Positions 1-10,059 of a stretch of 64,000 nt of DNA are shown here, piece by piece. The stretch covers positions 1 to 64,000 of the forward strand of contig NTKK01000001.1 in NCBI GenBank assembly GCA_002457675.1. Direction: 5' to 3'. This DNA comes from Bacteroidetes bacterium MED-G17 (GTDB taxonomy: Bacteria; Bacteroidota; Bacteroidia; NS11-12g; UBA9320). The position numbers and the translations under genes were made by a program. Every line of letters begins with the position of its first letter. Position 1 is the first letter of the stretch. The notes under the pieces were generated by a model. It saw nothing but the letters and a program-made list of their open reading frames with translations. It ran no database searches and was not told the DNA's origin.

Positions 1-15
1 AGCGCTGCACCAAAA

Positions 16-1110
16 TTAGTTATTGAACCTGAAGTGCATAACATCACCGTCTTGCACGATGTATTCTTTGCCTTCCACACGCATTTTTCCGGCGTCTTTT
101 ACCGCAGATTCAGACTTGTATTGCACAAAGTCATCAAAAGAAATTACCTCTGCACGGATGAATCCTTTTTCAAAATCGCTGTGTATTACGCCAGCTGCTT
201 TGGGGGCAGCCCATCCTTTTTCTATGGTCCATGCCCGCACTTCCTTTTTACCTGCGGTAAAGTAGGTAATGTAATTGAGCAATTTGTAAGAGGCGGCTAT
301 CAAACGTCCAACACCACTTTCTTGTAGGCCCATTTCTTCTAAAAAAAGTTGTTGGTCTTCGCGTTCCATATCCATAAGCTCACTTTCAATAGACGCACTA
401 ACAAAAAGAACTTCTGCTTGTTCGTCGGCCACTGCTTCCATGAGTCTTTCGGTATACTTATTGCCCGATACAACGCTTTGTTCATCAACATTGCATACAT
501 ACAAAACCGGTTTCAGTGTAAGTAGATTCAAGTCTTTTACAGCTTCCCATTGGCTTTTTTCTTCAATGGCATTTCGCGCAGATTTGCCGCTTTCAATTTC
601 AGCTTGAATATGGGCAAGTATTTCAAGTTTTTTCTTGGCTTCTTTGTCTCCTGATTTGGCTATTTTTTCGGTTTTACTTATCTGATTTTCTATGCTTTCG
701 AGGTCTTTTAGTTGGAGTTCAAAATCAATGATTTCTTTGTCTCGAACGGGGTCAACATACTCATCAACATGCACAATATTGTCGTCGTCAAAGCATCTAA
801 CAACATGCAAAATGGCATGGGTATTTTTTATGTTGCCCAAAAATTGATTGCCCAAACCTTCCCCTTTGCTGGCCCCTTTTACCAAACCTGCAATATCTAC
901 AATTTCAATATTTGTGGGGATGACTTTTTCGGGTTGTACCAATTTTTCGAGGTCAAAAAGTCGCTGATCTGGTACGGTAATGATACCAACATTGGGTTCG
1001 ATGGTGCAAAAAGGGAAATTGGCACTTTGTGCCTTGGCACTGCTCAAGGTATTGAATAAGGTTGATTTTCCTACATTCGGCAAGCCGACAATTCCGCATT
1101 TCATTGACAT
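16..1110 (-). CDS. ychF: Redox-regulated/Obg-family GTPase YchF
   Basis: 364 aa; N-terminus MKCGIVGLPNVGKSTLFNTLS (P-loop), DIAGLVKGASKGEGLGNQFL, C-terminal TGS-like region. Confidence 0.97.
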   Translation of the reverse strand: MSMKCGIVGLPNVGKSTLFNTLSSAKAQSANFPFCTIEPNVGIITVPDQRLFDLEKLVQPEKVIPTNIEIVDIAGLVKGASKGEGLGNQFLGNIKNTHAILHVVRCFDDDNIVHVDEYVDPVRDKEIIDFELQLKDLESIENQISKTEKIAKSGDKEAKKKLEILAHIQAEIESGKSARNAIEEKSQWEAVKDLNLLTLKPVLYVCNVDEQSVVSGNKYTERLMEAVADEQAEVLFVSASIESELMDMEREDQQLFLEEMGLQESGVGRLIAASYKLLNYITYFTAGKKEVRAWTIEKGWAAPKAAGVIHSDFEKGFIRAEVISFDDFVQYKSESAVKDAGKMRVEGKEYIVQDGDVMHFRFNN

Positions 1111-1111
1111 A

Positions 1112-1708
1112 TTATTCTATTCCTAAGTATTTGTGGGTTTGAACGGATAATTTCCATTGGGGATTTTTTTCGATATAATCTAATATTAGGGGGAACATTT
1201 CTTCTTTTTTGTCCCATTCAGCTTGCAAGTACAGCTCTGTATTTGGCTGAAGCATTTCTGCATATTTTTCTGCCCATTCAAAATCGCTAGAGTTAAATAC
1301 AATGACCTTCAACTCATCTGTTCTGCTCAGGATAGAAGGTACTGGTGCTTTAAACTTTTTTGGGCTGAGGGTAATCCAATCAAAATTGCCCTTTAGTTCA
1401 TATGCACCCGAAGTTTCTATATGGATAATTTTGCCATGTTCTTTTAGTGCTGAACAGAGTTCAGTCAAATCGTACATGGCTGGTTCTCCTCCGGTAATGA
1501 CCACCATGTTGGTTTCGTATTGATTGACTTCTTTTACCAGTTCTTGCGTGCTCTTCAGCGGAAAATTTTCTGCGGGCCAACTCTCTTTGATGTCGCACCA
1601 CACACAGCCTACGTTGCAGCCTGCCAAACGCAAAAAAACACTTGGGTTGCCAACATATTTGCCTTCGCCTTGAAGGGTAAAATAGGTATTTATATGCGGG
1701 TAATTCAA
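1112..1708 (-). CDS. queE: 7-carboxy-7-deazaguanine synthase (radical SAM)
   Basis: 198 aa; YFTLQGEGKYVGNPSVFLRLAGCNVGCVWCD (CxxxCxxC-type radical SAM cluster), VVITGGEPAMY. Confidence 0.93.
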   Translation of the reverse strand: MNYPHINTYFTLQGEGKYVGNPSVFLRLAGCNVGCVWCDIKESWPAENFPLKSTQELVKEVNQYETNMVVITGGEPAMYDLTELCSALKEHGKIIHIETSGAYELKGNFDWITLSPKKFKAPVPSILSRTDELKVIVFNSSDFEWAEKYAEMLQPNTELYLQAEWDKKEEMFPLILDYIEKNPQWKLSVQTHKYLGIE

Positions 1709-2577
1709 TGAATTTGGTTTTGTTTTTTGAATGCTTGAAGGGTATTGGTGAGCAAACCCAATATGGTCATTGGCCCCACACCACCAGGCACAGGTGTTAT
1801 ATAAGATGCTTTGTTCTGAACATTTTCAAAATCAACATCGCCTTGTAAAGTATAGCCTTTAGGCGTATCGTCAGCTACCCGAGTGATTCCCACATCTATT
1901 ACAGTGGCCCCTGGCTTAATCATCTCGTCTTTTACAAATTTTGGGATGCCTAGCGCGGCAATTAATATGTCTGCTTGTTTGGTAAAATTGGTCACATTCT
2001 CTGTTTTGCTATGGCATAAACTAACTGTTGCATTCCCATATTTGTTGTTTGATGAAAGCAAAACACTTAATGGCCTTCCTACAATATTGCTTCTACCCAA
2101 AATTACGGCATGCTTCCCGCGGGTTGGAATGTCATAAGCTTCAATCAATTTTACTATTCCAAAAGGTGTGGCAGGCAAAAAGGTTTGTTGATTTAGTATC
2201 ATTTTTCCTAAACTTTCTGTATGAAATCCGTCGACGTCTTTTTCAGGACCAATGCTTTGGGTAATCAGCGATGCATTTAAATGTTTTGGTAAAGGAAGTT
2301 GAACAATTATGCCATTGATATGCGGGTCTTGGTTTAGCTCTTTAATTTTTTGTAAAATGGCTATTTCGCTCGTGTTTTCTGGCAATTTTATTACCGTTGA
2401 GTGAAAACCTACTTTGTCACATGCAATTTTTTTATTTTTTACATAGGTTTGGCTTGCACCATCTTCACCAATTAACACGGCTACCAAATGCGGTCGTTTT
2501 TCTCCAGGCAAATTGGCTACTTCTTCGGCAATCCCTAGCTTTAACTGTTGAGCTGTTTTTCTACCGTCCAGAATCAT
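1705..2577 (-). CDS. folD: Bifunctional methylenetetrahydrofolate dehydrogenase/cyclohydrolase
   Basis: 290 aa; YVKNKKIACDKVGF, GIIVQLPLPKHL, KDVDGFH, VILGRSNIVGRPLSVLL, TPVPGGVGPMTI. Confidence 0.97.
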   Translation of the reverse strand: MILDGRKTAQQLKLGIAEEVANLPGEKRPHLVAVLIGEDGASQTYVKNKKIACDKVGFHSTVIKLPENTSEIAILQKIKELNQDPHINGIIVQLPLPKHLNASLITQSIGPEKDVDGFHTESLGKMILNQQTFLPATPFGIVKLIEAYDIPTRGKHAVILGRSNIVGRPLSVLLSSNNKYGNATVSLCHSKTENVTNFTKQADILIAALGIPKFVKDEMIKPGATVIDVGITRVADDTPKGYTLQGDVDFENVQNKASYITPVPGGVGPMTILGLLTNTLQAFKKQNQIH

Positions 2578-2682
2578 GAATGTGCAAAGATATTTGCTCC
2601 TCTAAACTTTACCCGCTTATTCACAGGTTTGTAGCAAACACTTTTTAACCAATTTCTTCATTCTGATGTAATATTGTATAAT

Positions 2683-3363
2683 ATGAAGAAGTTTTGGCGT
2701 CGTAAAATGAAGCATTCTGTTTTGTTTTACGCCTTATTCTTTCTTATTCTTTCCGCCTGTAACGAAGAGATAAATCCCGATGCACGCAGTACGGAACAAT
2801 TGCCATTCTCAATTTCCGTTGGATCAGAGCATGTGTATCGCGTGGATAGTTTGGTGTATGATCAATTTAAAAAAGATAGCTTTTCGAAAAAGATATATCA
2901 GTTGGAAAAAGTTGTCGGGTATTTTGATTCTGTCCCTAATAGAAGCTACCGTCTTGAAATTTTTCAAAAAGATAGTTTACATCCGTGGCAATATGTTCGG
3001 GCGGATAAAATTGTATTGAATACCCAATATTTTACGCGGACGGAAAACAACAAAACCATTCTTTATCTTTCTTTTCCACTTTTTGATAATAGCCGGTGGG
3101 ATTCTAATTTATTTAATGCAGATGAAAGACGTACTTTTAGGTTGGTAGAAAATGGAGATGAAATTTCTTTTCAAGACAGCTCGTTCAGATTTTTTCGAGT
3201 GGAACGCACAAAGATTATCAACCCATTTCAAGAATTTACTGGTAGTGAAGTTTATTTGGAGTCTGTGGGTTTATACCAACAAGAACTTGTAGAAAGGGAG
3301 TTTCAATTTGGCTCAATAGACGGATATAAATTAAAAAAACAATTAATTGAATTTAAACAATAG
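2683..3363 (+). CDS. Hypothetical lipoprotein
   Basis: ORF track 2674..3363; ATG at 2683 preferred; lipobox-like LFFLILSAC near the N-terminus. Confidence 0.7.
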   Translation: MKKFWRRKMKHSVLFYALFFLILSACNEEINPDARSTEQLPFSISVGSEHVYRVDSLVYDQFKKDSFSKKIYQLEKVVGYFDSVPNRSYRLEIFQKDSLHPWQYVRADKIVLNTQYFTRTENNKTILYLSFPLFDNSRWDSNLFNADERRTFRLVENGDEISFQDSSFRFFRVERTKIINPFQEFTGSEVYLESVGLYQQELVEREFQFGSIDGYKLKKQLIEFKQ

Positions 3364-5089
3364 ACTTTTACTTCTGGGCTTGTTTTGCGTGCAAGTTTCC
3401 TTTGCCCAAAAATCTGATGAAAATCAACGGTATCTTTTTTTAGTGGAGTTTGAGGACAAATTATTTAATTTCAATAAAAAGGACCATCCTCAGAAATACC
3501 TCTCCGAAAAGGCCATACAAAGACGTAAACAAATGGCAATAGAAATTGACGAAACTGATCTGCCGGTAAGTGCTTTTTACCTTGATGATTTAAAAAAACA
3601 AGGTTTTGATATAAAATACACAAGCAAATGGTTAAACGCAGCCGTTGTGCGCGTTAGGGAGAAAGATGCTGTGTTGCCTTTGAGGATTAAAACCTATGTT
3701 AAAAGCTATACATGGCTTGGAACCGAACAATTGGCTGATGAAGTCAAACCCACAGTTTCATGGCAGGTAAACCGGGCGGTAAGTAACGATTTTGCCGTGG
3801 GAAGTAAAAAATATTATGGAGCAGCTTGGCGGCAAATTGAGATGATTAAAGGACACGAGATGCACAAATTGGGCTATCAAGGTCAAGGGGTTGACATGGC
3901 TATTTTTGATGCGGGCTTTCACAATTATACAAAGCGAAAATTAATCGCTCAAGATCGAATAAAGTATACTTATGACTTGGTCAAAATGGAAAATGAGGTG
4001 GAAAGTGACGACAACCATGGCTATCAGGTAATGAGTTGTATTTTGGCAAATTCTCCAGGTACAATGGTGGGTACAGCACCAAAAGTGAATGCTTACTTAT
4101 TTAGGACGGAAGATGATGCTTCAGAAACATTGATAGAAGAATTGAATTGGGTAAAAGCGGCAGAGATTGCCGATAGTATGGGTATTGCTATAATTAGCAG
4201 TTCCTTGGGATATACCGAACATGACAAAAAAGAAATGGGACATGCTTATAAAGACATGAATGGAGAGACTACATGGATAGCCAAAGGGGCAAATTTGGCG
4301 GTAAGCAAAGGAATATTGGTGGTCAACTCAATGGGAAATGCTGGAAGGTCGGAATGGCGGTATCTTGGATCTCCAGCAGATGTTCAAACGGTTCTAAGTA
4401 TTGCTTCTGTAAACAAAATGGGCGAAAAATCCGATTTTAGCTCATTTGGCCCCAATGCTTTAAATCAACAAAAACCAAATGTTGCGGCATTGGGTTCTTA
4501 TGCTGTAGTTGGTTCAAGTTATGGAGGTATTACAAAAGCCTCGGGAACATCATTTAGCACGCCAATTGTAGCAGGCATGGTGGCATGTTTGTTACAAGCT
4601 CATCCAGAAAAAACACCTGATCAAATTAACAAGGCTGTTATGCAAAGTGGGCACCAAAGGTTTCACCCAGATGATGGGTTGGGTTTTGGAATACCCAATT
4701 TTTTACAAGCGCACCAAATGCTTGGTGGGAGTAAGCCACAAGAATTACAAATGTTGGAAGTACGAAGTAAAAAATGCAAAAATCAAATTGATGTTGGCCT
4801 TTATATACCCAATAATTTTGATGTTACCCAAGAGATCTATGCCCAAGCAAGGGGATTTTTTGGACTTTTTGGTCGTCTTGAAAAGATGAATGAAGCAATG
4901 GATATAGCCACAACAAGTTATGTGTACAAAAAAATTCCTTTGCAGGGAAATCGGGTTAAAAAAGTAAATTTTATCTACAGCATTAAAACAGATAAAACTA
5001 GCTTTCAAAAGGGTTTTAGCTACCACTGTAAGTCGAAAAGCATTGCAGCATTTAATCCAACCGCTCTAATTAACGGTGAATCCAAATAA
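3347..5089 (+). CDS. Secreted S8 (subtilisin-like) serine peptidase
   Basis: 580 aa; signal peptide LLLLGLFCVQVSFAQ; DMAIFDAGF (Asp), DDNHGYQVMS (His), GTSFSTPIVAGMVA (Ser); TTG start overlapping the previous gene by 17 nt. Confidence 0.9.
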   Translation: MNLNNRLLLLGLFCVQVSFAQKSDENQRYLFLVEFEDKLFNFNKKDHPQKYLSEKAIQRRKQMAIEIDETDLPVSAFYLDDLKKQGFDIKYTSKWLNAAVVRVREKDAVLPLRIKTYVKSYTWLGTEQLADEVKPTVSWQVNRAVSNDFAVGSKKYYGAAWRQIEMIKGHEMHKLGYQGQGVDMAIFDAGFHNYTKRKLIAQDRIKYTYDLVKMENEVESDDNHGYQVMSCILANSPGTMVGTAPKVNAYLFRTEDDASETLIEELNWVKAAEIADSMGIAIISSSLGYTEHDKKEMGHAYKDMNGETTWIAKGANLAVSKGILVVNSMGNAGRSEWRYLGSPADVQTVLSIASVNKMGEKSDFSSFGPNALNQQKPNVAALGSYAVVGSSYGGITKASGTSFSTPIVAGMVACLLQAHPEKTPDQINKAVMQSGHQRFHPDDGLGFGIPNFLQAHQMLGGSKPQELQMLEVRSKKCKNQIDVGLYIPNNFDVTQEIYAQARGFFGLFGRLEKMNEAMDIATTSYVYKKIPLQGNRVKKVNFIYSIKTDKTSFQKGFSYHCKSKSIAAFNPTALINGESK

Positions 5090-8000
5090 GTCCTTTTTCT
5101 GTTTTGTAGACTTGCTTTTCTTCATCAAAATATCTGAAAATATATAGGGCTTTTGAATCGCTTAAGTCGTGTCCATTAATTTTTCCATCCCAGTTTTGGG
5201 TTTGATTTTTGCTCTCAAACATTTTTTCGCCCCATCTATTTAAAATTTGAAGATGGTAGTTGGAAATATTTTTTGTGAAAATGGCAAAATTGTCATTGAT
5301 ACCATCGCCGTTAGGACTGAATGAGTTGGGTATAAAAACGTATGATTTGCATGCATCACCAATCATATAGTTTGCTGTTTCTGTGCAAAACATACTGTCT
5401 GTAACTTTTAAGGCATAAATACCTTGTTTGCTCACCAAAATATTTGCCGAATTATCCCCCGTAGGCATCCATTCGTAGAAAACGTTTTTCGGTGAAACAT
5501 CTGCCTGAATTTCAAAAACAAAATCACCACAGAGGTTGGTGTCGGGTGGTAAGATTATCGATGGGCTTTCGGTGGTCCAAATGCGCATCGTGTCGGAAGA
5601 AGTCCCACACTGGTTTTTTATAGTTATCCAATAGGTTCCTTCTCTTTGCGTTTCAAAATAGTTGTTTTCAGTTCCGTCTGACCAGAGATAGCTTTCGCCA
5701 TTATTTGGACTTCCAACGGTAAATGCACTTTTTTCACTAACCAAATCACAATAATGCTTGTCTTTGCCCAAGTTTACAGAAGGCTTTTGTTGTAAATCAA
5801 TGCGTATTCTATCTTCTCGCGAAGCACATTTGTTCAGAACAAGTAAAATATAATCTCCTGTATCTTGGATATTTATTTTGGAAGTTCTTTCGCCATTTGA
5901 CCAGATGTATTTATTGTAATGATGATCATCCATTTCAAAATTGTAATCAACTGCTGAACAAAAAATGGTGTCTTGGCCTAAATCAAATTGGGGACTTAAA
6001 TAAAGATCTACGAATATCGAGTCGTTTGCTATTCCGCAAATATTTTCGACTTTAACACTATACCAACCGGAGTCTTTTGCATTGATGCTAAATCCACTTT
6101 GACCAGTTGACCAAGCTACAGATTCTTGGTTTTGGCTTTGGCCAGCTTCTAGTCTTATGTTTACTTGGTCACAAGCAAAAGTATCGTTGCCCAAATCTAC
6201 ACTCGGGCTCAACAACAGGTCAACATTTAAACTATCTGTGGATGAGCCACATTTATTTTTTACGATAGCCAATATCTTTCCATTGCTTTTCAAACGCAAG
6301 GATTTGTTGGTAGAAATGGGCTTGTTGTTGATTTGCCAGCCATAACTTTCTCCGTTACTGGAGTCCCCTAGCTGCAAATCCCATAAAACTTGGTTACAAA
6401 AAGTACTATCTTCTGGAAGTGAAGCTTTAGGGCTTGAGTATTGTTGAATGTAAAAGCTGGTTGAATCAAGTCCACAAAAATTCCGCATTTTTAGTGTGTA
6501 AACACCGGTGTCATTAATAAAGAAATTTGCTTGTGTATCTTTTTCATTCCAAATGTATGTTGTGTTTTTGTAATAAGGAGGAATGATTTTGTATCTAATT
6601 GAATCGCAGAAAATACTGTCCGCAAAGTCTGATACTGGCACTCTATTGGAGTCTAGTTTTATGGTGTATTTTTTATTTCCGCAATTTGGCGTTCTAATGT
6701 CTACTTCATATAACCCAGCTTTTTTGACTTCCACAATTTGGCTTGTATCTCCAGTGTTCCACAAATAACTGACTTTCATTATGGTATCGTTTTGGGCATT
6801 GAGTGAAACTGTTGGAAATTGATCACAAAATATGGTATCGGAGCCCAATTCAGGATCTTTTGGGCTATATTCTTTTACGAAGTAAATACTGTCTTGTGTG
6901 GTGTCACATCCATAGGTAGCTCTTACCCAAAGAAGGCCGGTATCTCTATGGATAATATATCTCAGTTTGGATCCTGTACTCCACAATATATCAGCTCCTT
7001 GATTTTTGGCATCCAAAATTTCAAAGACATTGTCGCACTCAATTAAGGTATCCTGTAAAGATAATTTAATGGGATCAATATGAAGGGTATCTCGAAAATT
7101 GGAAACAAAGCCACTCCAATAACTCCCTTTTGATTTTTCTAGATATGCACCTTTTGTTGTAGGAAAATCCCCTGAATAGGTCATGCCTCCATACAAGATG
7201 TTGTTGAAGCAATTTGTTCTTTTAACTCTTATGGCACCGGGATATTCATAGCCTGATCCGCCCCAATAGGACCCATAAATCAATTCTGACCCAAGTTCAT
7301 TCAATTTAGCTATTGTAGAACTTGTTCGCCAAAATGAGCTGACGCCGTTTGTAGATTTGTTGGTTGTTTGAAGTGCATCTGGGGTGATTGGATAATCATT
7401 TGATTTACTTATACCACATACTATGGCTTCTTCTCTTATGTTGGCAGAAACTCTGATGTTGGGGAATGTGTACCACCAACCTGTGCTTTGTCTGAAGTAA
7501 TCATCACCGCTTCCACCTAGATAGGTTGAATAGTTTATCACACCACCGCCAGAAGGAATTTTGATAACAAATTGGTCGTAGCCTCCATTGGTATTTGTCT
7601 GGTATGCTTTGGAACTGGTATAAAGATCACTACTATTGGTGTAACCTGCCAAGTAAACCTCGTACTTATCGTTTGCAAATACCCCTTCGATACTTTCTTC
7701 GCCAGAGCCACCAAAAATATAACTATACTTTAGGTGTGTTCCGGTGTCTGAGCCATTTGTTTCAAAACGCACCACAAAGCCATCAGAGCCGCCATTTACA
7801 GATGTATTGAACATGAATGGGTTACCTCTAGATTTATAAAAGTCGTCAGATTTTGTCTGCCCAACAAGATATACATTTTGATTAGGGTCTACAAAGAGGT
7901 TATTTGCCACGTCATTATCGCCTCCGCCCAAATAGCTCGAATAAATAATGCGCCCATCTCCTTCTAGGATACTAAAGAAAGCGTCTCTTTGGTAGTACCA

Positions 8001-9329
8001 GATTCCTGTACCACTTTTATACTTTTTTTGGAAGGCATTTGATGAAACAGGGAAATCAACTGTATTGGTTTCTCCGGTAAGATAGATTTTCCCTTCTGGT
8101 CCAATTTCTAAACCTCTTACTGATGTAATGGGGTAATAACCAGAGGAAGAGCTTTTACCTCCGAAATAAGTTGAAAACAATAAAGAATCGCCATTGGTAG
8201 AAATTTTAGAAACAAAGCCCCTATAGCAATAGGTTGTGCCTTCACATTTGGATCCATCTTGAGCATTAACCAAAGGGAAATTAGCACTCCACGTAATTCC
8301 GCTTAATACAATTTCATTTTTTTTGGTTAATCCCATACTGTTTCCAATATCATAGCCACTACCTCCAAGGTAAGTAAAGTATATTATACTATCTCCATTG
8401 GCATTCATTTTGCATACAAAGGCATCGTAAGAGCCATTTGTTGAAGTATCATACGATCCTTGAGAAGAAGGGAAAATATCGGTGGTCATCCCTGTGATAT
8501 ACACATTGAGGTCATTGTCAATTTGAAGGTCATTAATCCATGTCCATGCATAGGTAAAGGTTGATCTGCCAGTCCCATAAAAGTAGGTACTCCAATCTAC
8601 ATATATTGGATCAATAATTAGTTTGTAATTTGGATTGTACTTGCCGATTTTAAATCCATAGGTACTGTCATTGATGAGCAAGTATTCACATTTTACGGTT
8701 TGTTGTTTCTCTCCAATGGTTTGGTAAGCTAAGGGTATTTTTTCTGTAAAAATTCCCTCTTTGGTATGTATTTGTAGTCTATTCTTTTTATCAAGCGATA
8801 TTTTTTCCACGCCTTTAACTTTAATTCGGATCGCATCATATGAACCATGAGGTTGTACATGATAATCTGTTTTTAAATGTCCATTTTGGTAATAATGAAT
8901 AGCATCAATACCATGGTATATATCTTCTACGTAAAGCTTTTTATACTCAGTAATTTTTTTAGCTTTCGACTGTCCGTTGGCAAACCAGTTTACTTGTGAG
9001 TTTACTTTTTCTTGTCCAAGTATGTTTGGGTGATGATTGGATTGAACATACTCTTTTTCCCAGACCAAAAACTTGGACTTGAAGTTTGGTAGACCATTGG
9101 TATCTGAACTAACTTCATGTGCAGCGGGTAAATCATTTAAGCGTATAGCGAATAACAGTGCATTTGATTTTATCTGAACAGATGCCTTCTGACTTTGGCT
9201 TTGAAACAAGACACTTTTATTCCATTGACCAATGTTTTCTCTAAACGGGAATGATAAATCTGCACCATTCAAACCTCGACAAATAAATAATGCAAGAGAG
9301 GCGGTAAACCAAAAGTGCATGTTACTCAT
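5070..9329 (-). CDS. Large secreted SBBP-repeat protein with Ig-like modules and gliding-motility/T9SS type B C-terminal domain
   Basis: 1419 aa; SBBP-like repeats (DPNQNVYLVGQTKSDDF, GPEGKIYLTGETNTVDFP), about eight C-containing ~75 aa modules, C-terminus YVFIPNSFSPNGDGINDNFAIF...LQILNRWGEKMFES...WDG. Confidence 0.9.
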   Translation of the reverse strand: MSNMHFWFTASLALFICRGLNGADLSFPFRENIGQWNKSVLFQSQSQKASVQIKSNALLFAIRLNDLPAAHEVSSDTNGLPNFKSKFLVWEKEYVQSNHHPNILGQEKVNSQVNWFANGQSKAKKITEYKKLYVEDIYHGIDAIHYYQNGHLKTDYHVQPHGSYDAIRIKVKGVEKISLDKKNRLQIHTKEGIFTEKIPLAYQTIGEKQQTVKCEYLLINDSTYGFKIGKYNPNYKLIIDPIYVDWSTYFYGTGRSTFTYAWTWINDLQIDNDLNVYITGMTTDIFPSSQGSYDTSTNGSYDAFVCKMNANGDSIIYFTYLGGSGYDIGNSMGLTKKNEIVLSGITWSANFPLVNAQDGSKCEGTTYCYRGFVSKISTNGDSLLFSTYFGGKSSSSGYYPITSVRGLEIGPEGKIYLTGETNTVDFPVSSNAFQKKYKSGTGIWYYQRDAFFSILEGDGRIIYSSYLGGGDNDVANNLFVDPNQNVYLVGQTKSDDFYKSRGNPFMFNTSVNGGSDGFVVRFETNGSDTGTHLKYSYIFGGSGEESIEGVFANDKYEVYLAGYTNSSDLYTSSKAYQTNTNGGYDQFVIKIPSGGGVINYSTYLGGSGDDYFRQSTGWWYTFPNIRVSANIREEAIVCGISKSNDYPITPDALQTTNKSTNGVSSFWRTSSTIAKLNELGSELIYGSYWGGSGYEYPGAIRVKRTNCFNNILYGGMTYSGDFPTTKGAYLEKSKGSYWSGFVSNFRDTLHIDPIKLSLQDTLIECDNVFEILDAKNQGADILWSTGSKLRYIIHRDTGLLWVRATYGCDTTQDSIYFVKEYSPKDPELGSDTIFCDQFPTVSLNAQNDTIMKVSYLWNTGDTSQIVEVKKAGLYEVDIRTPNCGNKKYTIKLDSNRVPVSDFADSIFCDSIRYKIIPPYYKNTTYIWNEKDTQANFFINDTGVYTLKMRNFCGLDSTSFYIQQYSSPKASLPEDSTFCNQVLWDLQLGDSSNGESYGWQINNKPISTNKSLRLKSNGKILAIVKNKCGSSTDSLNVDLLLSPSVDLGNDTFACDQVNIRLEAGQSQNQESVAWSTGQSGFSINAKDSGWYSVKVENICGIANDSIFVDLYLSPQFDLGQDTIFCSAVDYNFEMDDHHYNKYIWSNGERTSKINIQDTGDYILLVLNKCASREDRIRIDLQQKPSVNLGKDKHYCDLVSEKSAFTVGSPNNGESYLWSDGTENNYFETQREGTYWITIKNQCGTSSDTMRIWTTESPSIILPPDTNLCGDFVFEIQADVSPKNVFYEWMPTGDNSANILVSKQGIYALKVTDSMFCTETANYMIGDACKSYVFIPNSFSPNGDGINDNFAIFTKNISNYHLQILNRWGEKMFESKNQTQNWDGKINGHDLSDSKALYIFRYFDEEKQVYKTEKGLIWIHR

Positions 9330-9385
9330 TTAAACGAACTTAAGCAATATATGTTTACTTAAGCCTTTTTTTTCGGAAGTAAACG

Positions 9386-10057
9386 TTAATCAGCTATTTC
9401 TAGTAACTCAATTTCAAATATGAGTACACTATAAGGGGGTATAGGGCCTTGACCTCTTACACCATATGCTAAATCTTGAGGGATGTATAGCTCCCATTTA
9501 GAACCTACAGGCATAAGTTGTAGTGCTTCTACCCAACCTGGAATAACCCCTGTAACTGGGAATGTAGTTGGTTCGCCTCTGTCAACTGAGCTGTCAAACA
9601 CTTTGCCATCAATGAATTTACCAACATAATGCGTAGTTACTTTGTCATTTTTTGTAGGTTTTGGGCCATTCCCTTCCTTTATTATTCTGTATTGAAGTCC
9701 AGAGCTTGTGCTACGAACGTCTTTTCTTTCTTTATTTTTTGCCAAAAAATCTTCTCCTTCTTTTCTTGCTTTCTCACTTTTGGCTTCTCTTTGGTCTGAC
9801 ATAAACCGTTGAACTACCGCTGAAGTATTTTTTACCCTATTGCTATCTTTCCCGTTCAGCGCGTCCAAAATTCCTGAGACAAAAGCATCTTTATTTATTT
9901 CACCTTCGGCATTTTTACGGATACTTTTTCCGTACTCTATACCCAAAGCGTAATAGGCAGTGTCTGTTTTGCTTTTTAGTTTTGCTTTTTTAGATTGTCC
10001 ATTGGAACCGCAAGCGGCCAAGGTTAGTAAAATAATTGTGCTATATGTTGTTTTCAT
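9386..10057 (-). CDS. FKBP-type peptidyl-prolyl isomerase lipoprotein (Mip-like)
   Basis: 223 aa; LTLAACG lipobox; VTTHYVGKFIDGKVFDSSVDRGEP, PGWVEALQLMPVGSKWELYIPQDLAYG. Confidence 0.93.
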   Translation of the reverse strand: MKTTYSTIILLTLAACGSNGQSKKAKLKSKTDTAYYALGIEYGKSIRKNAEGEINKDAFVSGILDALNGKDSNRVKNTSAVVQRFMSDQREAKSEKARKEGEDFLAKNKERKDVRSTSSGLQYRIIKEGNGPKPTKNDKVTTHYVGKFIDGKVFDSSVDRGEPTTFPVTGVIPGWVEALQLMPVGSKWELYIPQDLAYGVRGQGPIPPYSVLIFEIELLEIAD

Positions 10058-10059
10058 AA

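Noticed and set aside
23-327. Plus-strand ORFs inside ychF
   Set aside because: Antisense to a highly conserved GTPase gene; no recognisable protein motifs
9335-9375. CTTAAG...CTTAAG inverted repeat followed by a T8 run as a terminator
   Set aside because: T-run follows on the plus strand while both flanking genes are on the minus strand; stem is only 6 AT-rich bp
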